From assembly GCF_014268505.2 (NCBI RefSeq), contig NZ_JABWQP020000002.1, positions 62,001 through 126,000 on the forward strand: a DNA stretch of 64,000 bases, given 5' to 3'. A model generated the notes under the pieces. It saw only the letters and a list, made by a program, of their open reading frames with translations. It made no database searches and was not told the origin of the DNA. The position numbers and the translations under genes were made by a program. This stretch comes from Pseudomonas khorasanensis (lineage in GTDB: Bacteria; Pseudomonadota; Gammaproteobacteria; Pseudomonadales; Pseudomonadaceae). This document shows, piece by piece, positions 26,803-37,662 of the stretch; within the stretch, counting starts at the first letter, position 1, and each line of letters opens with the position of its first letter.

Positions 26803-26825
26803 AAGCACCCCGAAGGGCGCTTTTT
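26803..26825 (-). terminator. Terminator after suhB
   Basis: On the minus strand AAAAAGCGCCC-TTCG-GGGTGCTTTTT, between the suhB stop and the REP element. Confidence 0.85.
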
Positions 26826-26840
26826 CATTTCGCCTGAAGC

Positions 26841-27659
26841 TTAGCGCTTCAGCGAAGCTGGCAGGTGCGGCTGGATCGCCGTCAGTACTGCCTTGAAGCA
26901 TTTGGTGTTGCCGGCAACGATGTGGCCTTTCTCGAGGAAGTCGTGACCGCCGGTAAAGTCGCTCACCAGGCCGCCAGCTTCCTGGATCAGCAGGGCGCCT
27001 GCAGCCATGTCCCACTCGGACAGGCCCGATTCCCAGAACGCATCGAAACGACCGGCCGCTACGTAAGCCAGGTCCAGGCTTGCCGAACCTGCGCGGCGGA
27101 TGCCAGCGGTCTGGCCAACCAGGGCGCGGAACATGCCCAGATAGTTCTCGAGGTTGTCCATCTGGTCGTCACGGAACGGGAAGCCGGTGCCGAGTAGGGC
27201 GCCGTCAAGACTAGTACGGCCGCTGACGCGCAGACGACGGCCATTCAATTGTGCGCCGCGACCACGGCTGGCAGTGAATTCTTCCTGGCGAACCGGATCC
27301 AGAACGACAGCGTGCTCCAGGCGACCGCGGTATTTGCAGGCGATGCTGACAGCGAAGTGCGGGATGCCGCGCAGGAAGTTGGTGGTGCCGTCCAGTGGGT
27401 CGATGATCCACAGGTACTCTTCACCTTCGATGCCGGTGCCGGCGTGCAGACCGGTCTCTTCACCGCGAATCGAGTGGTTCGGGTAAGCCTTGCGCAGGGC
27501 GTCAATGATTTTCTGTTCGGCGGCGCGATCGACCTCGGATACATAATCCTTGGCGTCTTTTTCGTCGACCTTGATGGTATCCAGGCGCTCGATGGAGCGG
27601 AAGATCAGTTCACTGGCGCTGCGGGCGGCGCGCAGCGCGATATTCAGCATGGGCTGCAT
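26841..27659 (-). CDS. suhB: Inositol-1-monophosphatase SuhB
   Basis: 272 residues. Mg-dependent, Li-sensitive phosphatase fold with the metal site GEETG (residue ~67), WIIDPLDGTTNF (~84-95) and WDMAAGALLIQEAGG (~217-231). In bacteria SuhB also binds RNA polymerase in the rRNA antitermination complex, and in Pseudomonas it affects virulence regulation. Divergent from trmJ, with which it is linked in many Pseudomonas genomes. Confidence 0.96.
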   Translation of the reverse strand: MQPMLNIALRAARSASELIFRSIERLDTIKVDEKDAKDYVSEVDRAAEQKIIDALRKAYPNHSIRGEETGLHAGTGIEGEEYLWIIDPLDGTTNFLRGIPHFAVSIACKYRGRLEHAVVLDPVRQEEFTASRGRGAQLNGRRLRVSGRTSLDGALLGTGFPFRDDQMDNLENYLGMFRALVGQTAGIRRAGSASLDLAYVAAGRFDAFWESGLSEWDMAAGALLIQEAGGLVSDFTGGHDFLEKGHIVAGNTKCFKAVLTAIQPHLPASLKR

Positions 27660-27804
27660 GGATGTGTCACCTAAGGTTGTTAAAGAAAGCCGCGCATTCT
27701 ATCAGAACTTTTCTTCAGGTGAAGGTCGCTGTTCGCTTTCATAGCTTAACGGTAGGCTGTTCTGTAAGATTTGCTCCCCTTTCCTGTGTCCGAGAGCGCC
27801 TCCC

Positions 27805-28575
27805 TTGCTGCAGAACATTCGTGTCGTCCTGGTCAATACCAGCCACCCCGGCAACATCGGCGGGGCCGCGCGCGCCATGAAAAACATGGGTCTGTCGCGA
27901 TTGGTGCTGGTCGAGCCTCGCCTGTTCCCGCACCACGAAGCCGATGCGCGCGCCTCCGGTGCCGGTGACATCCTTGAAAACGCCCAGGTCGTCGCCACTT
28001 TGGAAGACGCTTTGGTCGGCTGCAATCTGGTGCTTGGCACCAGTGCCCGTGACCGTCGCATTCCCTGGCCGCTGCTGGATCCGCGCGAATGCGGCACCAA
28101 AGTGGTCGAGGAAGCCGGGCAGGGCGCGCAAATCGCCCTGGTGTTCGGTCGTGAAGATTCCGGCCTGACCAATGATGAGCTGCAGCGATGTCACTTTCAC
28201 GTTCATATCCCCTCCGATCCTGAGTTCAGTTCGCTGAACCTCGGGGCGGCGGTGCAGGTGTTGAGTTATGAAGTGCGCATGGCCTGGCTGGCGGCACAAG
28301 GTCAGCCGAGCAAGATCGAGAAAGAAGAAGTGGCCTCGGTGAAAAGTGCCGAGCTCGCGACCATGGATGAGCTGGAGCGATTCTATGAGCATCTGGAGCA
28401 GACGCTGGTCGCCATCGAATTCCTCGATCCGGAAAAGCCACGGCACTTGATGGCGCGCCTGCGCCGGTTGTATGGACGCAGCTCGGTCAGCCGGGCGGAA
28501 ATGAATATTTTGCGGGGCATTCTCACGGAAACCCAGAAAGCGGCCCGTGGCGAGCTTCTAAAGCGGAAGGATTGA
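27805..28575 (+). CDS. trmJ: tRNA (cytidine/uridine-2'-O-)-methyltransferase TrmJ
   Basis: 256 residues. SPOUT methyltransferase that modifies position 32 of the tRNA anticodon loop. Starts at a TTG (27805), chosen because the family begins right there with RVVLVNTSHPGNIGGAARAMKNMGL; a GAGAG lies about ten bases upstream. The SPOUT knot motifs ALVFGREDSGLTNDEL and NLGAAVQVLSYEVRMA are present, plus the C-terminal extension (~175-256) typical of TrmJ. TGA is directly followed by cysE, with the ribosome site inside the last codons. Confidence 0.95.
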   Translation: MLQNIRVVLVNTSHPGNIGGAARAMKNMGLSRLVLVEPRLFPHHEADARASGAGDILENAQVVATLEDALVGCNLVLGTSARDRRIPWPLLDPRECGTKVVEEAGQGAQIALVFGREDSGLTNDELQRCHFHVHIPSDPEFSSLNLGAAVQVLSYEVRMAWLAAQGQPSKIEKEEVASVKSAELATMDELERFYEHLEQTLVAIEFLDPEKPRHLMARLRRLYGRSSVSRAEMNILRGILTETQKAARGELLKRKD

Positions 28576-28578
28576 ATG

Positions 28579-29355
28579 ATGTTTGAGCGTTTGCGTGAAG
28601 ATATCCAGAGCGTATTCCATCGAGACCCGGCGGCGCGTAACGCTTTTGAAGTCCTGACCTGCTACCCCGGCATGCATGCGATCTGGATTCATCGATTGGC
28701 CGGCATGCTCTGGCGCAACGAGCTCAAATGGCTGGCGCGGCTGGTGTCGAACTTCGGTCGCTGGTTGACCGGGATCGAGATTCACCCGGGCGCCAAGGTG
28801 GGGCGTCGCTTCTTCATCGACCACGGCATGGGCATCGTCATTGGCGAAACCGCCGAGATCGGCGACGACGTGACTATTTATCAGGGTGTAACCCTGGGCG
28901 GCACCAGCTGGAACAAAGGCAAACGCCACCCGACATTGGGTGATGGCGTTGTCGTTGGCGCGGGAGCGAAGGTGCTCGGGCCGTTCACGGTCGGCGCCGG
29001 TGCCAAGGTCGGCTCCAACGCGGTGGTGACCAAGGAGGTTCCTCCGGGCGCCACTGTCGTCGGGATTCCGGGGCGAATCATCGTCAAGACCGACGAAGAG
29101 CAAGACGCCAAACGCAAGGCCATGGCCGAGAAAATCGGTTTCGATGCCTATGGCGTCAGCGAAGACATGCCCGATCCGGTGGCGCGGGCGATCGGCCAGT
29201 TGCTTGATCATCTGCAAGCGGTTGACGGGCGCCTGGAAGGCATGTGCGGGGCGCTGAAGGATCTTGGCAGTAATTACTGTGCGAAAGATCTGCCCGAGTT
29301 GCGCGAAGAAGACTTCGCCAGCGTGAAGGGCAAAGACGAATCTAAAGCCAGCTAA
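28579..29355 (+). CDS. cysE: Serine O-acetyltransferase CysE
   Basis: 258 residues from ATG 28579 ([10 protein letters not shown]); the ATG one codon before is too close to GGAAGGA. Acetylates L-serine with acetyl-CoA, the first step of cysteine synthesis. N-terminal helical region, then left-handed beta-helix hexapeptide repeats from about residue 65 ([34 protein letters not shown]), with catalytic His in FIDHG. Length fits the Pseudomonas type. It lies just before the isc operon, which consumes cysteine as sulfur donor; a REP doublet separates them. Confidence 0.96.
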   Translation: MFERLREDIQSVFHRDPAARNAFEVLTCYPGMHAIWIHRLAGMLWRNELKWLARLVSNFGRWLTGIEIHPGAKVGRRFFIDHGMGIVIGETAEIGDDVTIYQGVTLGGTSWNKGKRHPTLGDGVVVGAGAKVLGPFTVGAGAKVGSNAVVTKEVPPGATVVGIPGRIIVKTDEEQDAKRKAMAEKIGFDAYGVSEDMPDPVARAIGQLLDHLQAVDGRLEGMCGALKDLGSNYCAKDLPELREEDFASVKGKDESKAS

Positions 29356-29368
29356 TCCGCAGCGCTGC

Positions 29369-29436
29369 TTTCGCGAGCAGGCTCGCTCCCACACACTGGA
29401 GCGTATTTCCGTTGTGGGAGCGAGCCTGCTCGCGAA
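29369..29436. repeat. REP doublet, 'GTGGGAGCGAGCCTGCTCGC' type
   Basis: TCGCGAGCAGGCTCGCTCCC and its complement GGGAGCGAGCCTGCTCGCGA about 20 bases apart, head to head. Confidence 0.9.
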
Positions 29437-29531
29437 GACCGATGGCGCGGTTCCGCTGGCTGTACGCCGCAGGCCTTTGCTATGATGCGCGCGCTCTTTT
29501 GCGGGAAAGCCCGACTAAAGCACTAGGTCTT

Positions 29532-29564
29532 ATAGTTGACTTAAATGCTCGGGAATTGCATACT
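29532..29564 (+). promoter_or_regulatory. isc operon promoter with IscR type 1 site
   Basis: TTGACT (29536-29541), 17 bases, CATACT (29559-29564). The stretch ATAGTTGACTTAAAT overlapping the -35 matches the left half of the type 1 IscR-binding consensus, so [2Fe-2S]-IscR should repress here when iron-sulfur clusters are plentiful. Confidence 0.75.
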
Positions 29565-29596
29565 TCCGCCCATTCCGAACTCCGTGGTAACTGTCC

Positions 29597-30088
29597 ATGA
29601 GACTGACTACAAAAGGCCGATACGCCGTGACCGCCATGCTTGACCTGGCGTTGCACGCGCAGCACGGGCCGGTGTCCCTGGCCGATATCTCCGAGCGCCA
29701 AGGCATCTCCCTGTCCTACCTCGAACAGCTTTTCGCCAAGCTGCGCCGCAGTAACCTGGTGTCCAGTGTTCGCGGCCCGGGTGGCGGCTACCAGTTGTCC
29801 CGCGAAATGCAGGGCATTCAGGTTGCTCAGGTGATCGATGCGGTGAACGAATCGGTCGATGCCACCAAATGCCAGGGCCAGGGCGATTGCCATTCCGGCG
29901 ATACCTGCCTGACCCATCATCTGTGGTGCGATTTGAGCCTGCAGATTCACGAATTTCTAAGCGGTATCAGCTTGGCCGATCTTGTGACTCGCCGTGAGGT
30001 GCAAGAAGTAGCCCAGCGTCAGGACCAGCGCCGTTGCAGCAGCAAGGCGCCACGCCTGGACAAGATTGAAGCGTCCGCCGTCGAATGA
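29597..30088 (+). CDS. iscR: Iron-sulfur cluster regulator IscR
   Basis: 163 residues. Rrf2-family winged-helix repressor: [18 protein letters not shown] start, recognition helix [14 protein letters not shown], wing GPGGGYQL. Cluster ligands Cys92, Cys98, Cys104 and His107 are all present. Holo-IscR represses the isc operon from the site in its promoter; the apo form controls other genes. First gene of iscR-S-U-A-hscB-hscA-fdx-iscX. Ribosome site is weak. Confidence 0.97.
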   Translation: MRLTTKGRYAVTAMLDLALHAQHGPVSLADISERQGISLSYLEQLFAKLRRSNLVSSVRGPGGGYQLSREMQGIQVAQVIDAVNESVDATKCQGQGDCHSGDTCLTHHLWCDLSLQIHEFLSGISLADLVTRREVQEVAQRQDQRRCSSKAPRLDKIEASAVE

Positions 30089-30138
30089 CAGCCGAAGAGC
30101 TACCCGCGGCACGCCAGCCCTGATTTAGGAGATAGTCC

Positions 30139-31353
30139 ATGAAATTGCCGATTTACCTTGATTACTCTGCAACCACCCCGGTTGATCCGCGTGTTGCGCA
30201 GAAAATGAGTGAATGCCTGCTGGTCGACGGAAACTTCGGTAACCCGGCGTCCCGTTCCCACGTGTTCGGCTGGAAAGCTGAAGAGTCCGTCGAAAACGCC
30301 CGTCGTCAGGTGGCCGATCTGGTTAACGCCGACCCGCGCGAGATCGTCTGGACCTCCGGTGCGACTGAATCCGACAACCTGGCTATCAAGGGCGCGGCAC
30401 ATTTCTACGCCTCCAAGGGCAAGCACCTGATCACCACCAAGATTGAGCACAAGGCTGTCCTCGACACCATGCGCCAACTGGAACGTGAAGGTTTCGAAGT
30501 AACCTATCTCGAGCCTCAGACCGACGGTCTGGTCACCCCGGCAATGATTGAAGCGGCACTGCGCGAAGACACCATTCTGGTTTCCGCCATGCACGTGAAC
30601 AATGAAATCGGCACCATCAACGACATCGCCGCGATCGGCGAGATGCTGCGCGCCAAAGGTGTGCTGTTCCACGTCGACGCCGCTCAGTCCACTGGCAAGG
30701 TCGAGATCGATCTGCAGAAGCTGAAAGTCGACATGATGTCGTTCTCTGCCCACAAGACCTACGGCCCCAAGGGTATCGGCGCGCTGTACGTGAGCCGCAA
30801 GCCGCGTGTTCGCATCGAAGCGACCATGCACGGCGGCGGTCACGAGCGCGGCATGCGCTCCGGCACCCTGGCGACCCACCAGATCGTTGGCATGGGTGAG
30901 GCTTTCCGCGTAGCCAAGGAAGACATGGCTGTCGAGAATGCCCGAATCAAAGCGCTGAGCGACCGCTTCTACAAGCAGGTCGAGCATCTGGAAGAGCTGT
31001 ACGTCAACGGCAGCCTGACCGCCCGCGTTCCGCACAACCTGAACCTGAGCTTCAACTACGTTGAAGGCGAGTCGCTGATCATGGCGCTCAAGGATCTGGC
31101 GGTATCGTCCGGTTCGGCCTGCACTTCGGCGTCGCTGGAGCCTTCGTATGTGCTGCGCGCCCTGGGCCGCAACGACGAACTGGCGCACAGCTCGATCCGC
31201 TTTACCTTCGGCCGTTTCACCACCGAAGAAGAAATCGACTACGCCGCGCAGAAAGTCTGCGAGGCCGTTACCAAGCTGCGCGCTCTGTCGCCGCTGTGGG
31301 ACATGTACAAAGACGGCGTCGATATCTCGAAAATCGAGTGGGCGGCACACTAA
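30139..31353 (+). CDS. iscS: Cysteine desulfurase IscS
   Basis: 404 residues. PLP enzyme that takes sulfur from cysteine as a persulfide for cluster assembly, tRNA thiolation and cofactor synthesis. PLP Lys206 in [12 protein letters not shown]; active Cys in the loop [21 protein letters not shown] (Cys328 by E. coli numbering, same length). TAGGAG eight bases before the ATG. Confidence 0.98.
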   Translation: MKLPIYLDYSATTPVDPRVAQKMSECLLVDGNFGNPASRSHVFGWKAEESVENARRQVADLVNADPREIVWTSGATESDNLAIKGAAHFYASKGKHLITTKIEHKAVLDTMRQLEREGFEVTYLEPQTDGLVTPAMIEAALREDTILVSAMHVNNEIGTINDIAAIGEMLRAKGVLFHVDAAQSTGKVEIDLQKLKVDMMSFSAHKTYGPKGIGALYVSRKPRVRIEATMHGGGHERGMRSGTLATHQIVGMGEAFRVAKEDMAVENARIKALSDRFYKQVEHLEELYVNGSLTARVPHNLNLSFNYVEGESLIMALKDLAVSSGSACTSASLEPSYVLRALGRNDELAHSSIRFTFGRFTTEEEIDYAAQKVCEAVTKLRALSPLWDMYKDGVDISKIEWAAH

Positions 31354-31454
31354 CTATAGAAGCCGCCGGATGCAGATCCTGCAGCGGCGCGGCGGTTTAC
31401 GCAGCGCAGTTGCAGGGCCTCAAGAGCGGCCCTGATGAGTGAGGATTGAGAATC

Positions 31455-31841
31455 ATGGCTTACAGCGAAAAGGTCATCGACCACTACGAAAACCCGCGCA
31501 ACGTCGGCAAGATGAACGCGGAAGACCCTGATGTCGGCACTGGCATGGTCGGCGCTCCGGCGTGCGGCGACGTGATGCGTCTGCAGATCAAGGTCAACGA
31601 TCAGGGCGTTATCGAAGACGCCAAGTTCAAGACCTATGGTTGCGGTTCGGCGATCGCCTCCAGTTCCCTCGCCACCGAGTGGATGAAGGGCAAGACCCTG
31701 GACGAAGCCGAAACCATCAAGAACACTCAGCTGGCCGAAGAACTGGCCTTGCCACCAGTGAAAATCCACTGCTCGGTACTGGCTGAAGACGCTATCAAGG
31801 CGGCTGTTCGCGATTACAAGCAGAAGAAAGGCTTGATCTGA
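31455..31841 (+). CDS. iscU: Iron-sulfur cluster scaffold IscU
   Basis: 128 residues from ATG 31455 ([18 protein letters not shown]). Scaffold on which [2Fe-2S] clusters are built. The three ligand Cys 37, 63, 106 and Asp39 are in place, and the HscA-binding motif LPPVK is at 99-103. A frame open three codons upstream is not used. Confidence 0.98.
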   Translation: MAYSEKVIDHYENPRNVGKMNAEDPDVGTGMVGAPACGDVMRLQIKVNDQGVIEDAKFKTYGCGSAIASSSLATEWMKGKTLDEAETIKNTQLAEELALPPVKIHCSVLAEDAIKAAVRDYKQKKGLI

Positions 31842-31875
31842 ATCTCTGGATCTGGCGACGAGTAAGGAGTCAACG

Positions 31876-32199
31876 ATGGCTATCAGCATGACAGAAGCGG
31901 CTGCTCGACACGTGCGGCGCTCCCTCGACGGGCGCGGCAAAGGTGAAGGGATTCGTCTGGGGGTTCGCACCACAGGCTGTTCCGGCCTTGCCTACGTGCT
32001 GGAGTTTGTCGACGAGGTGGTTGCAGAGGATCAGGTGTTCGAGAGTCACGGCGAAAAAGTGATCATCGACCCGAAAAGCCTGGCTTACCTGGACGGCACC
32101 GAGCTCGACTTCGTCAAGGAAGGGTTGAACGAAGGCTTCAAGTTCAACAACCCCAACGTGCGTGGTGAATGTGGCTGCGGCGAAAGCTTCAACATCTGA
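31876..32199 (+). CDS. iscA: Iron-sulfur carrier IscA
   Basis: 107 residues, A-type carrier. Cys35 (TTGCSG) and the C-terminal CGCG pair (Cys99, Cys101) bind iron or a cluster for transfer to target enzymes. Lies 34 bases after iscU and 8 bases before hscB. Confidence 0.98.
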   Translation: MAISMTEAAARHVRRSLDGRGKGEGIRLGVRTTGCSGLAYVLEFVDEVVAEDQVFESHGEKVIIDPKSLAYLDGTELDFVKEGLNEGFKFNNPNVRGECGCGESFNI

Positions 32200-32207
32200 G
32201 GCTGGTC

Positions 32208-32729
32208 GTGGGTATTCCTTGTCATTTCGCTTTATTCGAGCTGCAACCGAGCTTCCGTCTGGATCTCGAGCAGTTGGCCACGCGCTATCGTGAGTTGGCG
32301 CGCGGCGTTCATCCTGACCGCTTTGCCGACGCTTCCGAGCGTGAGCAGCGCTCGGCGCTCGAGCAATCGGCGCGGCTCAACGACGCCTACCAGACGCTCA
32401 AGCATCCGGCCCAGCGCGCACGCTACCTGCTGAAAGTCAGCGGGCATGAAGTGCCGATGGAAGTCACTGTCCACGATCCCGAGTTTCTTCTGCAGCAGAT
32501 GCAATGGCGCGAAGAGCTTGAAGATCTCCAGGACAGTGCCGACCTCGACGGTGTCGCGGTGTTCAAGCGTCGCCTGAAGGTGGCTCAGGAAGAACTCAAC
32601 GAAAGCTTCGCAGCCTGTTGGGATGATGCAGCGCAACGCGAGCAGGCCGAACGCCTGATGCGGCGCATGCAGTTCCTCGACAAGCTCACCTACGAAGTGC
32701 GCCAGCTGGAAGAGCGCCTCGACGATTAA
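32208..32729 (+). CDS. hscB: Co-chaperone HscB
   Basis: 173 residues from GTG 32208 ([18 protein letters not shown]), the conserved family start; an ATG further upstream lies inside iscA. N-terminal J-domain with the HPD motif (HPDRF, ~31-35), C-terminal three-helix domain that binds IscU. Hands IscU to HscA and stimulates its ATPase. Confidence 0.96.
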   Translation: MGIPCHFALFELQPSFRLDLEQLATRYRELARGVHPDRFADASEREQRSALEQSARLNDAYQTLKHPAQRARYLLKVSGHEVPMEVTVHDPEFLLQQMQWREELEDLQDSADLDGVAVFKRRLKVAQEELNESFAACWDDAAQREQAERLMRRMQFLDKLTYEVRQLEERLDD

Positions 32730-32780
32730 CCCAGTGCTGCCCTGATTGCACGCCTGACAGACAGACAAGACCTGATCACC

Positions 32781-34646
32781 ATGGCTCTACTGCAGATCGC
32801 CGAACCCGGCCAAAGTCCTCAACCGCACCAGCGTCGTCTGGCTGTCGGCATCGACCTGGGTACTACCAATTCGCTGGTCGCTGCGCTGCGCAGTGGTCTG
32901 TCCGAACCGCTGGCCGACGCTAATGGGCAGGTCATCCTGCCGTCCGCCGTGCGCTATCACGCCGACCGCGTCGAAGTGGGCGAGTCAGCCAAGCTGGCCG
33001 CTGCCTCCGATCCCCTGAATACCGTGCTGTCGGTCAAGCGCTTGATGGGTCGTGGTCTGTCCGACGTCAAGCAATTGGGCGACCAGTTGCCGTACCGCTT
33101 TGTCGGTGGCGAATCGCACATGCCGTTCATCGATACCGTGCAGGGCCCGAAAAGTCCGGTTGAAGTGTCCGCCGACATCCTCAAGGTTTTGCGCCAGCGC
33201 GCTGAAGCAACGTTGGGTGGCGAACTGGTTGGTGCGGTGATTACCGTTCCTGCCTACTTTGACGACGCTCAGCGTCAGGCCACCAAAGATGCGGCGAAGC
33301 TCGCCGGCCTGAACGTGCTGCGCCTGCTCAATGAGCCGACCGCGGCCGCTGTGGCATACGGTCTGGATCAGCACGCTGAAGGTCTGGTGGCCATTTATGA
33401 CCTGGGCGGCGGTACGTTCGATATTTCCATTCTGCGTCTGACTGGCGGTGTTTTTGAAGTGTTGGCCACTGGCGGCGACAGTGCGTTGGGCGGCGATGAC
33501 TTCGACCACGCGATTGCCGGCTGGATCATCGAGAGCGCAGGCCTTTCGGCCGATCTCGACCCGGGCGCTCAGCGCAATCTGCTGCAGACTGCCTGCGCGG
33601 CCAAAGAAGCCCTGACCGATGCGGCCAGCGTGGAAGTCGCCTACGGTGACTGGAAAGCGCAGCTGACCCGCCAAGCCTTCGATGCGCTGATCGAGCCGAT
33701 GGTTGCGCGTAGTCTGAAAGCCTGCCGCCGCGCTGTTCGTGACTCCGGCATCGAGCTGGACGACGTGCATGCCGTGGTCATGGTTGGCGGTTCTACCCGT
33801 GTTCCGCGTGTTCGCGAAGCAGTCGCCGAAGCTTTCGGTCGTCAGCCACTGACTGAAATCGACCCGGATCAAGTGGTGGCGATCGGTGCCGCGATCCAGG
33901 CTGATACTCTGGCCGGCAACAAGCGAGATGGCGGCGAACTGCTGCTGCTCGACGTGATTCCGTTGTCCCTGGGGCTGGAAACCATGGGCGGCCTGATGGA
34001 GAAAGTGATTCCGCGCAACACCACCATTCCCGTCGCTCGCGCCCAGGATTTCACCACATATAAGGACGGCCAGTCGGCCATGGCGATCCACGTCTTGCAG
34101 GGTGAGCGCGAGCTGATCAGCGACTGCCGCTCCCTGGCTCGTTTCGAGTTGCGGGGCATTCCTGCGATGGTTGCCGGCGCGGCGAAGATTCGCGTGACGT
34201 TCCAGGTCGATGCCGACGGTCTGCTCAGCGTTTCTGCCCGCGAGCTGGGTTCGGGCGTTGAAGCGAGCATCCAGGTCAAGCCGTCCTACGGGCTGACCGA
34301 TGGCGAAATCGCCAAGATGCTCAAGGATTCGTTCCAGCACGCCAATGACGACAAGGTCGCCCGCGTCCTGCGCGAGCAGCAAGTCGATGCCCAGCGCCTG
34401 CTCGAAGCGGTGCAGGGCGCTCTTGAGGCTGATGGCGAGCGTTTGCTCGACGCCGAAGAGCGCATGGTCATCGACCTGCAGATGCAGGAACTGGCCGAAC
34501 TGATGAAAGGCACCGATGGTTACGCCATCGAGCAACAGACCAAGCGTCTGTCGCAAGTGACCGATGCTTTTGCTGCCCGCCGCATGGATCTGACGGTGAA
34601 AGCCGCTCTGTCGGGGCGCAACCTGAATGAAATCGAGGATATCTGA
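32781..34646 (+). CDS. hscA: Fe-S cluster assembly chaperone HscA
   Basis: 621 residues. Hsp70-family ATPase specialised for IscU. Actin-like ATPase domain with [12 protein letters not shown] and [13 protein letters not shown], substrate domain from about residue 390, and helical lid at the C-terminus. Stop overlaps the fdx start (TGATG). Confidence 0.97.
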   Translation: MALLQIAEPGQSPQPHQRRLAVGIDLGTTNSLVAALRSGLSEPLADANGQVILPSAVRYHADRVEVGESAKLAAASDPLNTVLSVKRLMGRGLSDVKQLGDQLPYRFVGGESHMPFIDTVQGPKSPVEVSADILKVLRQRAEATLGGELVGAVITVPAYFDDAQRQATKDAAKLAGLNVLRLLNEPTAAAVAYGLDQHAEGLVAIYDLGGGTFDISILRLTGGVFEVLATGGDSALGGDDFDHAIAGWIIESAGLSADLDPGAQRNLLQTACAAKEALTDAASVEVAYGDWKAQLTRQAFDALIEPMVARSLKACRRAVRDSGIELDDVHAVVMVGGSTRVPRVREAVAEAFGRQPLTEIDPDQVVAIGAAIQADTLAGNKRDGGELLLLDVIPLSLGLETMGGLMEKVIPRNTTIPVARAQDFTTYKDGQSAMAIHVLQGERELISDCRSLARFELRGIPAMVAGAAKIRVTFQVDADGLLSVSARELGSGVEASIQVKPSYGLTDGEIAKMLKDSFQHANDDKVARVLREQQVDAQRLLEAVQGALEADGERLLDAEERMVIDLQMQELAELMKGTDGYAIEQQTKRLSQVTDAFAARRMDLTVKAALSGRNLNEIEDI

Positions 34647-34987
34647 TGCCGCAGGTCATATTTCTGCCCCACGAGAAGTTCTGCCCTGAGGGCATGGTCG
34701 TCGAGGCTGCGCCCGGCACATCGATTCTCGAGCTGGCCCACGAACACCACATCGAAATGGAAAGTGCCTGCGGCGGCGTCTGCGCCTGCACCACTTGTCA
34801 CTGCATCATTCGTGAGGGTTTCGACTCGATGGAAGAGGCTGACGAGCTGGAAGAAGACTTCCTCGATCGCGCCTGGGGTCTTGAAGCTCAATCGCGTCTG
34901 GCCTGTCAGGCCATCGTCGGCGAAGAAGACATCACCGTCGAGATTCCGAAATATTCGCTTAACCATGCGGCCGAAGCGCCGCACTGA
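34646..34987 (+). CDS. fdx: ISC-type [2Fe-2S] ferredoxin
   Basis: 113 residues. Adrenodoxin-type ferredoxin with ligands Cys42, Cys48, Cys51 and Cys87 (CGGVCACTTCHC ... ACQ). Supplies electrons for cluster assembly on IscU. Confidence 0.97.
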   Translation: MPQVIFLPHEKFCPEGMVVEAAPGTSILELAHEHHIEMESACGGVCACTTCHCIIREGFDSMEEADELEEDFLDRAWGLEAQSRLACQAIVGEEDITVEIPKYSLNHAAEAPH

Positions 34988-35001
34988 CTGGTAAGACTGT
35001 C

Positions 35002-35202
35002 ATGAGCTACGGTTGGAATGATGTTCAACGCATTGCCGAAGAGCTGGCCGAGGCCCACGAGGGGCTCGATCCGTATTCTGTCGGTTTTGTCCGTCTGCAA
35101 CAGATGATCCTTGAACTGCCTGACTTCGATAGCACTTCCGGCCGCGTCGGCGAGAAGGTGCTGGAAGCGGTTCAGGAGCTCTGGGCCAAAGAATTGGACT
35201 GA
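35002..35202 (+). CDS. iscX: ISC accessory protein IscX
   Basis: 66 residues, acidic: SYGWNDVQRIAEELAEAHEGLDP followed by VRLQQMILELPDF, the IscX/YfhJ pattern. Binds IscS and iron and modulates desulfurase activity. Last gene of the isc operon. Confidence 0.95.
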   Translation: MSYGWNDVQRIAEELAEAHEGLDPYSVGFVRLQQMILELPDFDSTSGRVGEKVLEAVQELWAKELD

Positions 35203-35230
35203 TCGTCTCGCAGGTTAGGCAATACCCAAG

Positions 35231-35262
35231 AACCCGCGTATAATTCGCGGGTTTAATTTTTC
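35231..35262 (+). terminator. Terminator of the isc operon
   Basis: AACCCGCG-TATAATT-CGCGGGTT followed by a T-rich tail. The loop contains TATAAT, which could double as the -10 of ndk 45 bases downstream, though no good -35 is seen. Confidence 0.8.
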
Positions 35263-35289
35263 GCAAATTACCGTTTCTGGAGTTACACC

Positions 35290-35715
35290 ATGGCTGTTCA
35301 ACGTACTTTCTCCATCATCAAGCCTGACGCCGTTGCTAAAAACGTGATCGGCAAGATCACCACTCGCTTCGAAGACGCTGGCCTGCGCGTTGTAGCTTCG
35401 AAACTGAAGCAACTGTCCAAAGCCGAAGCCGAAGGCTTCTACGCTGAGCACAGCGAGCGCGGTTTCTTCGGTGACCTGGTTGCCTTCATGACTTCCGGCC
35501 CGGTTGTTGTTCAGGTTCTGGAAGGCGAAAACGCCATCGCTCGCAACCGTGAGCTGATGGGCGCCACCAACCCTAAAGAAGCTGCTGCCGGCACCATCCG
35601 TGCTGACTTCGCTGAATCGATCGACGCCAACGCCGTTCACGGTTCGGACTCCGAAGCTGCTGCCGCTCGCGAAATCGCTTACTTCTTCGCAGCTACTGAA
35701 GTAACCACTCGCTAA
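35290..35715 (+). CDS. ndk: Nucleoside diphosphate kinase
   Basis: 141 residues. Balances NTP pools by phosphate transfer through the active His in [16 protein letters not shown] (His118 region). N-terminal [15 protein letters not shown] is the family signature. TGGAG seven bases before the ATG. Confidence 0.98.
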   Translation: MAVQRTFSIIKPDAVAKNVIGKITTRFEDAGLRVVASKLKQLSKAEAEGFYAEHSERGFFGDLVAFMTSGPVVVQVLEGENAIARNRELMGATNPKEAAAGTIRADFAESIDANAVHGSDSEAAAAREIAYFFAATEVTTR

Positions 35716-35742
35716 GCATTGCTTGAGAGTGAAGGTGAATCC

Positions 35743-36891
35743 ATGACTACATCGACTGTTAAAACAAACCTGCTGGGTCTGACCCAGCCGGAAATGGAAA
35801 AATTCTTCGACTCAATCGGGGAGAAGCGTTTCCGTGCCGGTCAGGTAATGAAATGGATTCACCACTTTGGCGTCGATGATTTCGACGCCATGACGAACGT
35901 CAGCAAGGCCCTGCGCGACAAGCTCAAGGCCATTGCTGAAGTCCGTGGTCCCGAAGTGGTCAGCGAGGACATCTCCAGCGACGGCACCCGTAAGTGGGTG
36001 GTGCGCGTGGCGTCCGGCAGCTGCGTCGAGACCGTGTACATTCCCCAGGGCAAACGCGGCACTCTGTGCGTTTCGTCCCAGGCAGGCTGTGCCCTGGATT
36101 GCAGTTTCTGCTCCACCGGCAAGCAAGGCTTCAACAGCAACCTCACCGCCGCCGAAGTCATCGGTCAGGTGTGGATTGCCAACAAATCTTTTGGCAGCGT
36201 CCCCGCCACCGTTGACCGCGCCATCACCAACGTGGTGATGATGGGCATGGGCGAGCCGTTGCTGAACTTCGACAACGTCGTGGCCGCCATGCATCTGATG
36301 ATGGATGACCTCGGCTACGGTATTTCCAAGCGCCGCGTCACCCTGTCCACCTCGGGCGTGGTGCCGATGATCGATGAGCTGGCCAAGCACATCGACGTCT
36401 CCCTGGCGTTGTCCCTGCACGCGCCGAATGACGCATTGCGTAACCAATTGGTGCCGATCAACAAGAAGTATCCGCTTAAGATGCTCCTCGAGTCGTGCCA
36501 GCGCTACATGTCCGCCCTTGGCGAGAAGCGTGTGCTGACCATCGAGTACACCTTGCTCAAGGACGTCAACGACAAGCTTGAGCATGCGGTTGAAATGATC
36601 GAACTGCTGAATGACATTCCGTGCAAGATCAACCTGATCCCGTTCAACCCGTTCCCGCATTCCGGGTACGAGCGGCCCAGCAACAATGCTATCCGCCGGT
36701 TTCAGGATCAATTGCATCAGGCCGGTTTCAATGTCACCGTCCGCACCACTCGTGGTGAAGACATCGACGCCGCTTGTGGTCAACTGGTAGGGCAGGTGCT
36801 GGATCGCACCCGTCGCAGCGAACGTTACATCGCCGTACGTGAATTGAACGCGGACGGTGATCTGGCGCAGAACGCCGCGAACACTAATTAA
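35743..36891 (+). CDS. rlmN: Dual 23S rRNA/tRNA (adenine-C2) methyltransferase RlmN
   Basis: 382 residues from ATG 35743 ([13 protein letters not shown]), with AAGGTGA upstream. Radical SAM enzyme that methylates A2503 of 23S rRNA and A37 of some tRNAs. Cluster motif [11 protein letters not shown], methyl-carrying and resolving Cys in SCVETVYIP and the C-terminal [10 protein letters not shown]. First of a run of eight same-strand genes to der. Confidence 0.97.
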   Translation: MTTSTVKTNLLGLTQPEMEKFFDSIGEKRFRAGQVMKWIHHFGVDDFDAMTNVSKALRDKLKAIAEVRGPEVVSEDISSDGTRKWVVRVASGSCVETVYIPQGKRGTLCVSSQAGCALDCSFCSTGKQGFNSNLTAAEVIGQVWIANKSFGSVPATVDRAITNVVMMGMGEPLLNFDNVVAAMHLMMDDLGYGISKRRVTLSTSGVVPMIDELAKHIDVSLALSLHAPNDALRNQLVPINKKYPLKMLLESCQRYMSALGEKRVLTIEYTLLKDVNDKLEHAVEMIELLNDIPCKINLIPFNPFPHSGYERPSNNAIRRFQDQLHQAGFNVTVRTTRGEDIDAACGQLVGQVLDRTRRSERYIAVRELNADGDLAQNAANTN

Positions 36892-36903
36892 GAGAGGATC
36901 TCT

Positions 36904-37662
36904 ATGTCCCTGCGCTTTGCGCTGCTGTTGCTGCTGGCCGGCCTGTGTGCTGGTTGTGTCCTGTCGGGTGACTACAACCCGATGAAGACCAGCAAGGGCC
37001 GCGATGAAGCGCGGGCTGCCTACGTGCAGTTGGGATTGGGGTACTTGCAGCAGGGCATGACCGAGAGGGCCAAGGTGCCGCTGAAAAAGGCCCTGGATCT
37101 CGACAGTTCCGATCCCGATGCCAACGCGGCTCTGGGGCTTGTGTTTCAGGCCGAAATGGAGCCGAAACTGGCTGATGAGCATTTCCGCAAAGCCCTGTCC
37201 TCCCGTCCTGCCGACGCACGCATCCTCAACAATTACGGCAGTTTTCTCTACGAAGAACAGCGTTATAAAGAAGCCTACGAGCGTTTTGAACAAGCCGCTG
37301 CCGATACCCTGTATCCTGAGCGTTCGCGAGTGTTCGAAAACCTTGGCATGACGGCCGCCAAGCTCGGTCAGCGTGATTTGGCGCAGCAACAGCTCGAAAA
37401 AGCCTTGCGCCTGAATCGTCAACAACCGCGCGCATTGCTGGAAATGGCTGAGTTGTCCTTCGAAGACAGGCATTATGTGCCCGCGCGTGACTATTACGAC
37501 CGTTTCAGCCAGCTCACCGAACAAAATGCACGTAGTCTGTTGCTTGGCGTTCGGCTGGCAAAAGTGTTTGAAGATCGCGACAAGGCAGCCAGTTACGGTC
37601 TGCAATTAAAACGACTCTATCCCGGTACGCCGGAATATCAGCAATACCTGTCGGAGCAATGA
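36904..37662 (+). CDS. pilF: Type IV pilus biogenesis/stability lipoprotein PilF (PilW)
   Basis: 252 residues. Signal peptide with lipobox LCAGC (Cys18), then tetratricopeptide repeats over residues ~35-240 (AYVQLGLGYLQQGM, NAALGLVFQAEM, ARILNNYGSFLYEEQRY). Outer-membrane pilotin that brings the secretin PilQ to the outer membrane. Overlaps rodZ by one base. Confidence 0.95.
   Translation: MSLRFALLLLLAGLCAGCVLSGDYNPMKTSKGRDEARAAYVQLGLGYLQQGMTERAKVPLKKALDLDSSDPDANAALGLVFQAEMEPKLADEHFRKALSSRPADARILNNYGSFLYEEQRYKEAYERFEQAAADTLYPERSRVFENLGMTAAKLGQRDLAQQQLEKALRLNRQQPRALLEMAELSFEDRHYVPARDYYDRFSQLTEQNARSLLLGVRLAKVFEDRDKAASYGLQLKRLYPGTPEYQQYLSEQ

Noticed and set aside
32985..34556. 523-codon open frame opposite hscA
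   Set aside because: Antisense shadow of hscA, which has full Hsp70 motifs.
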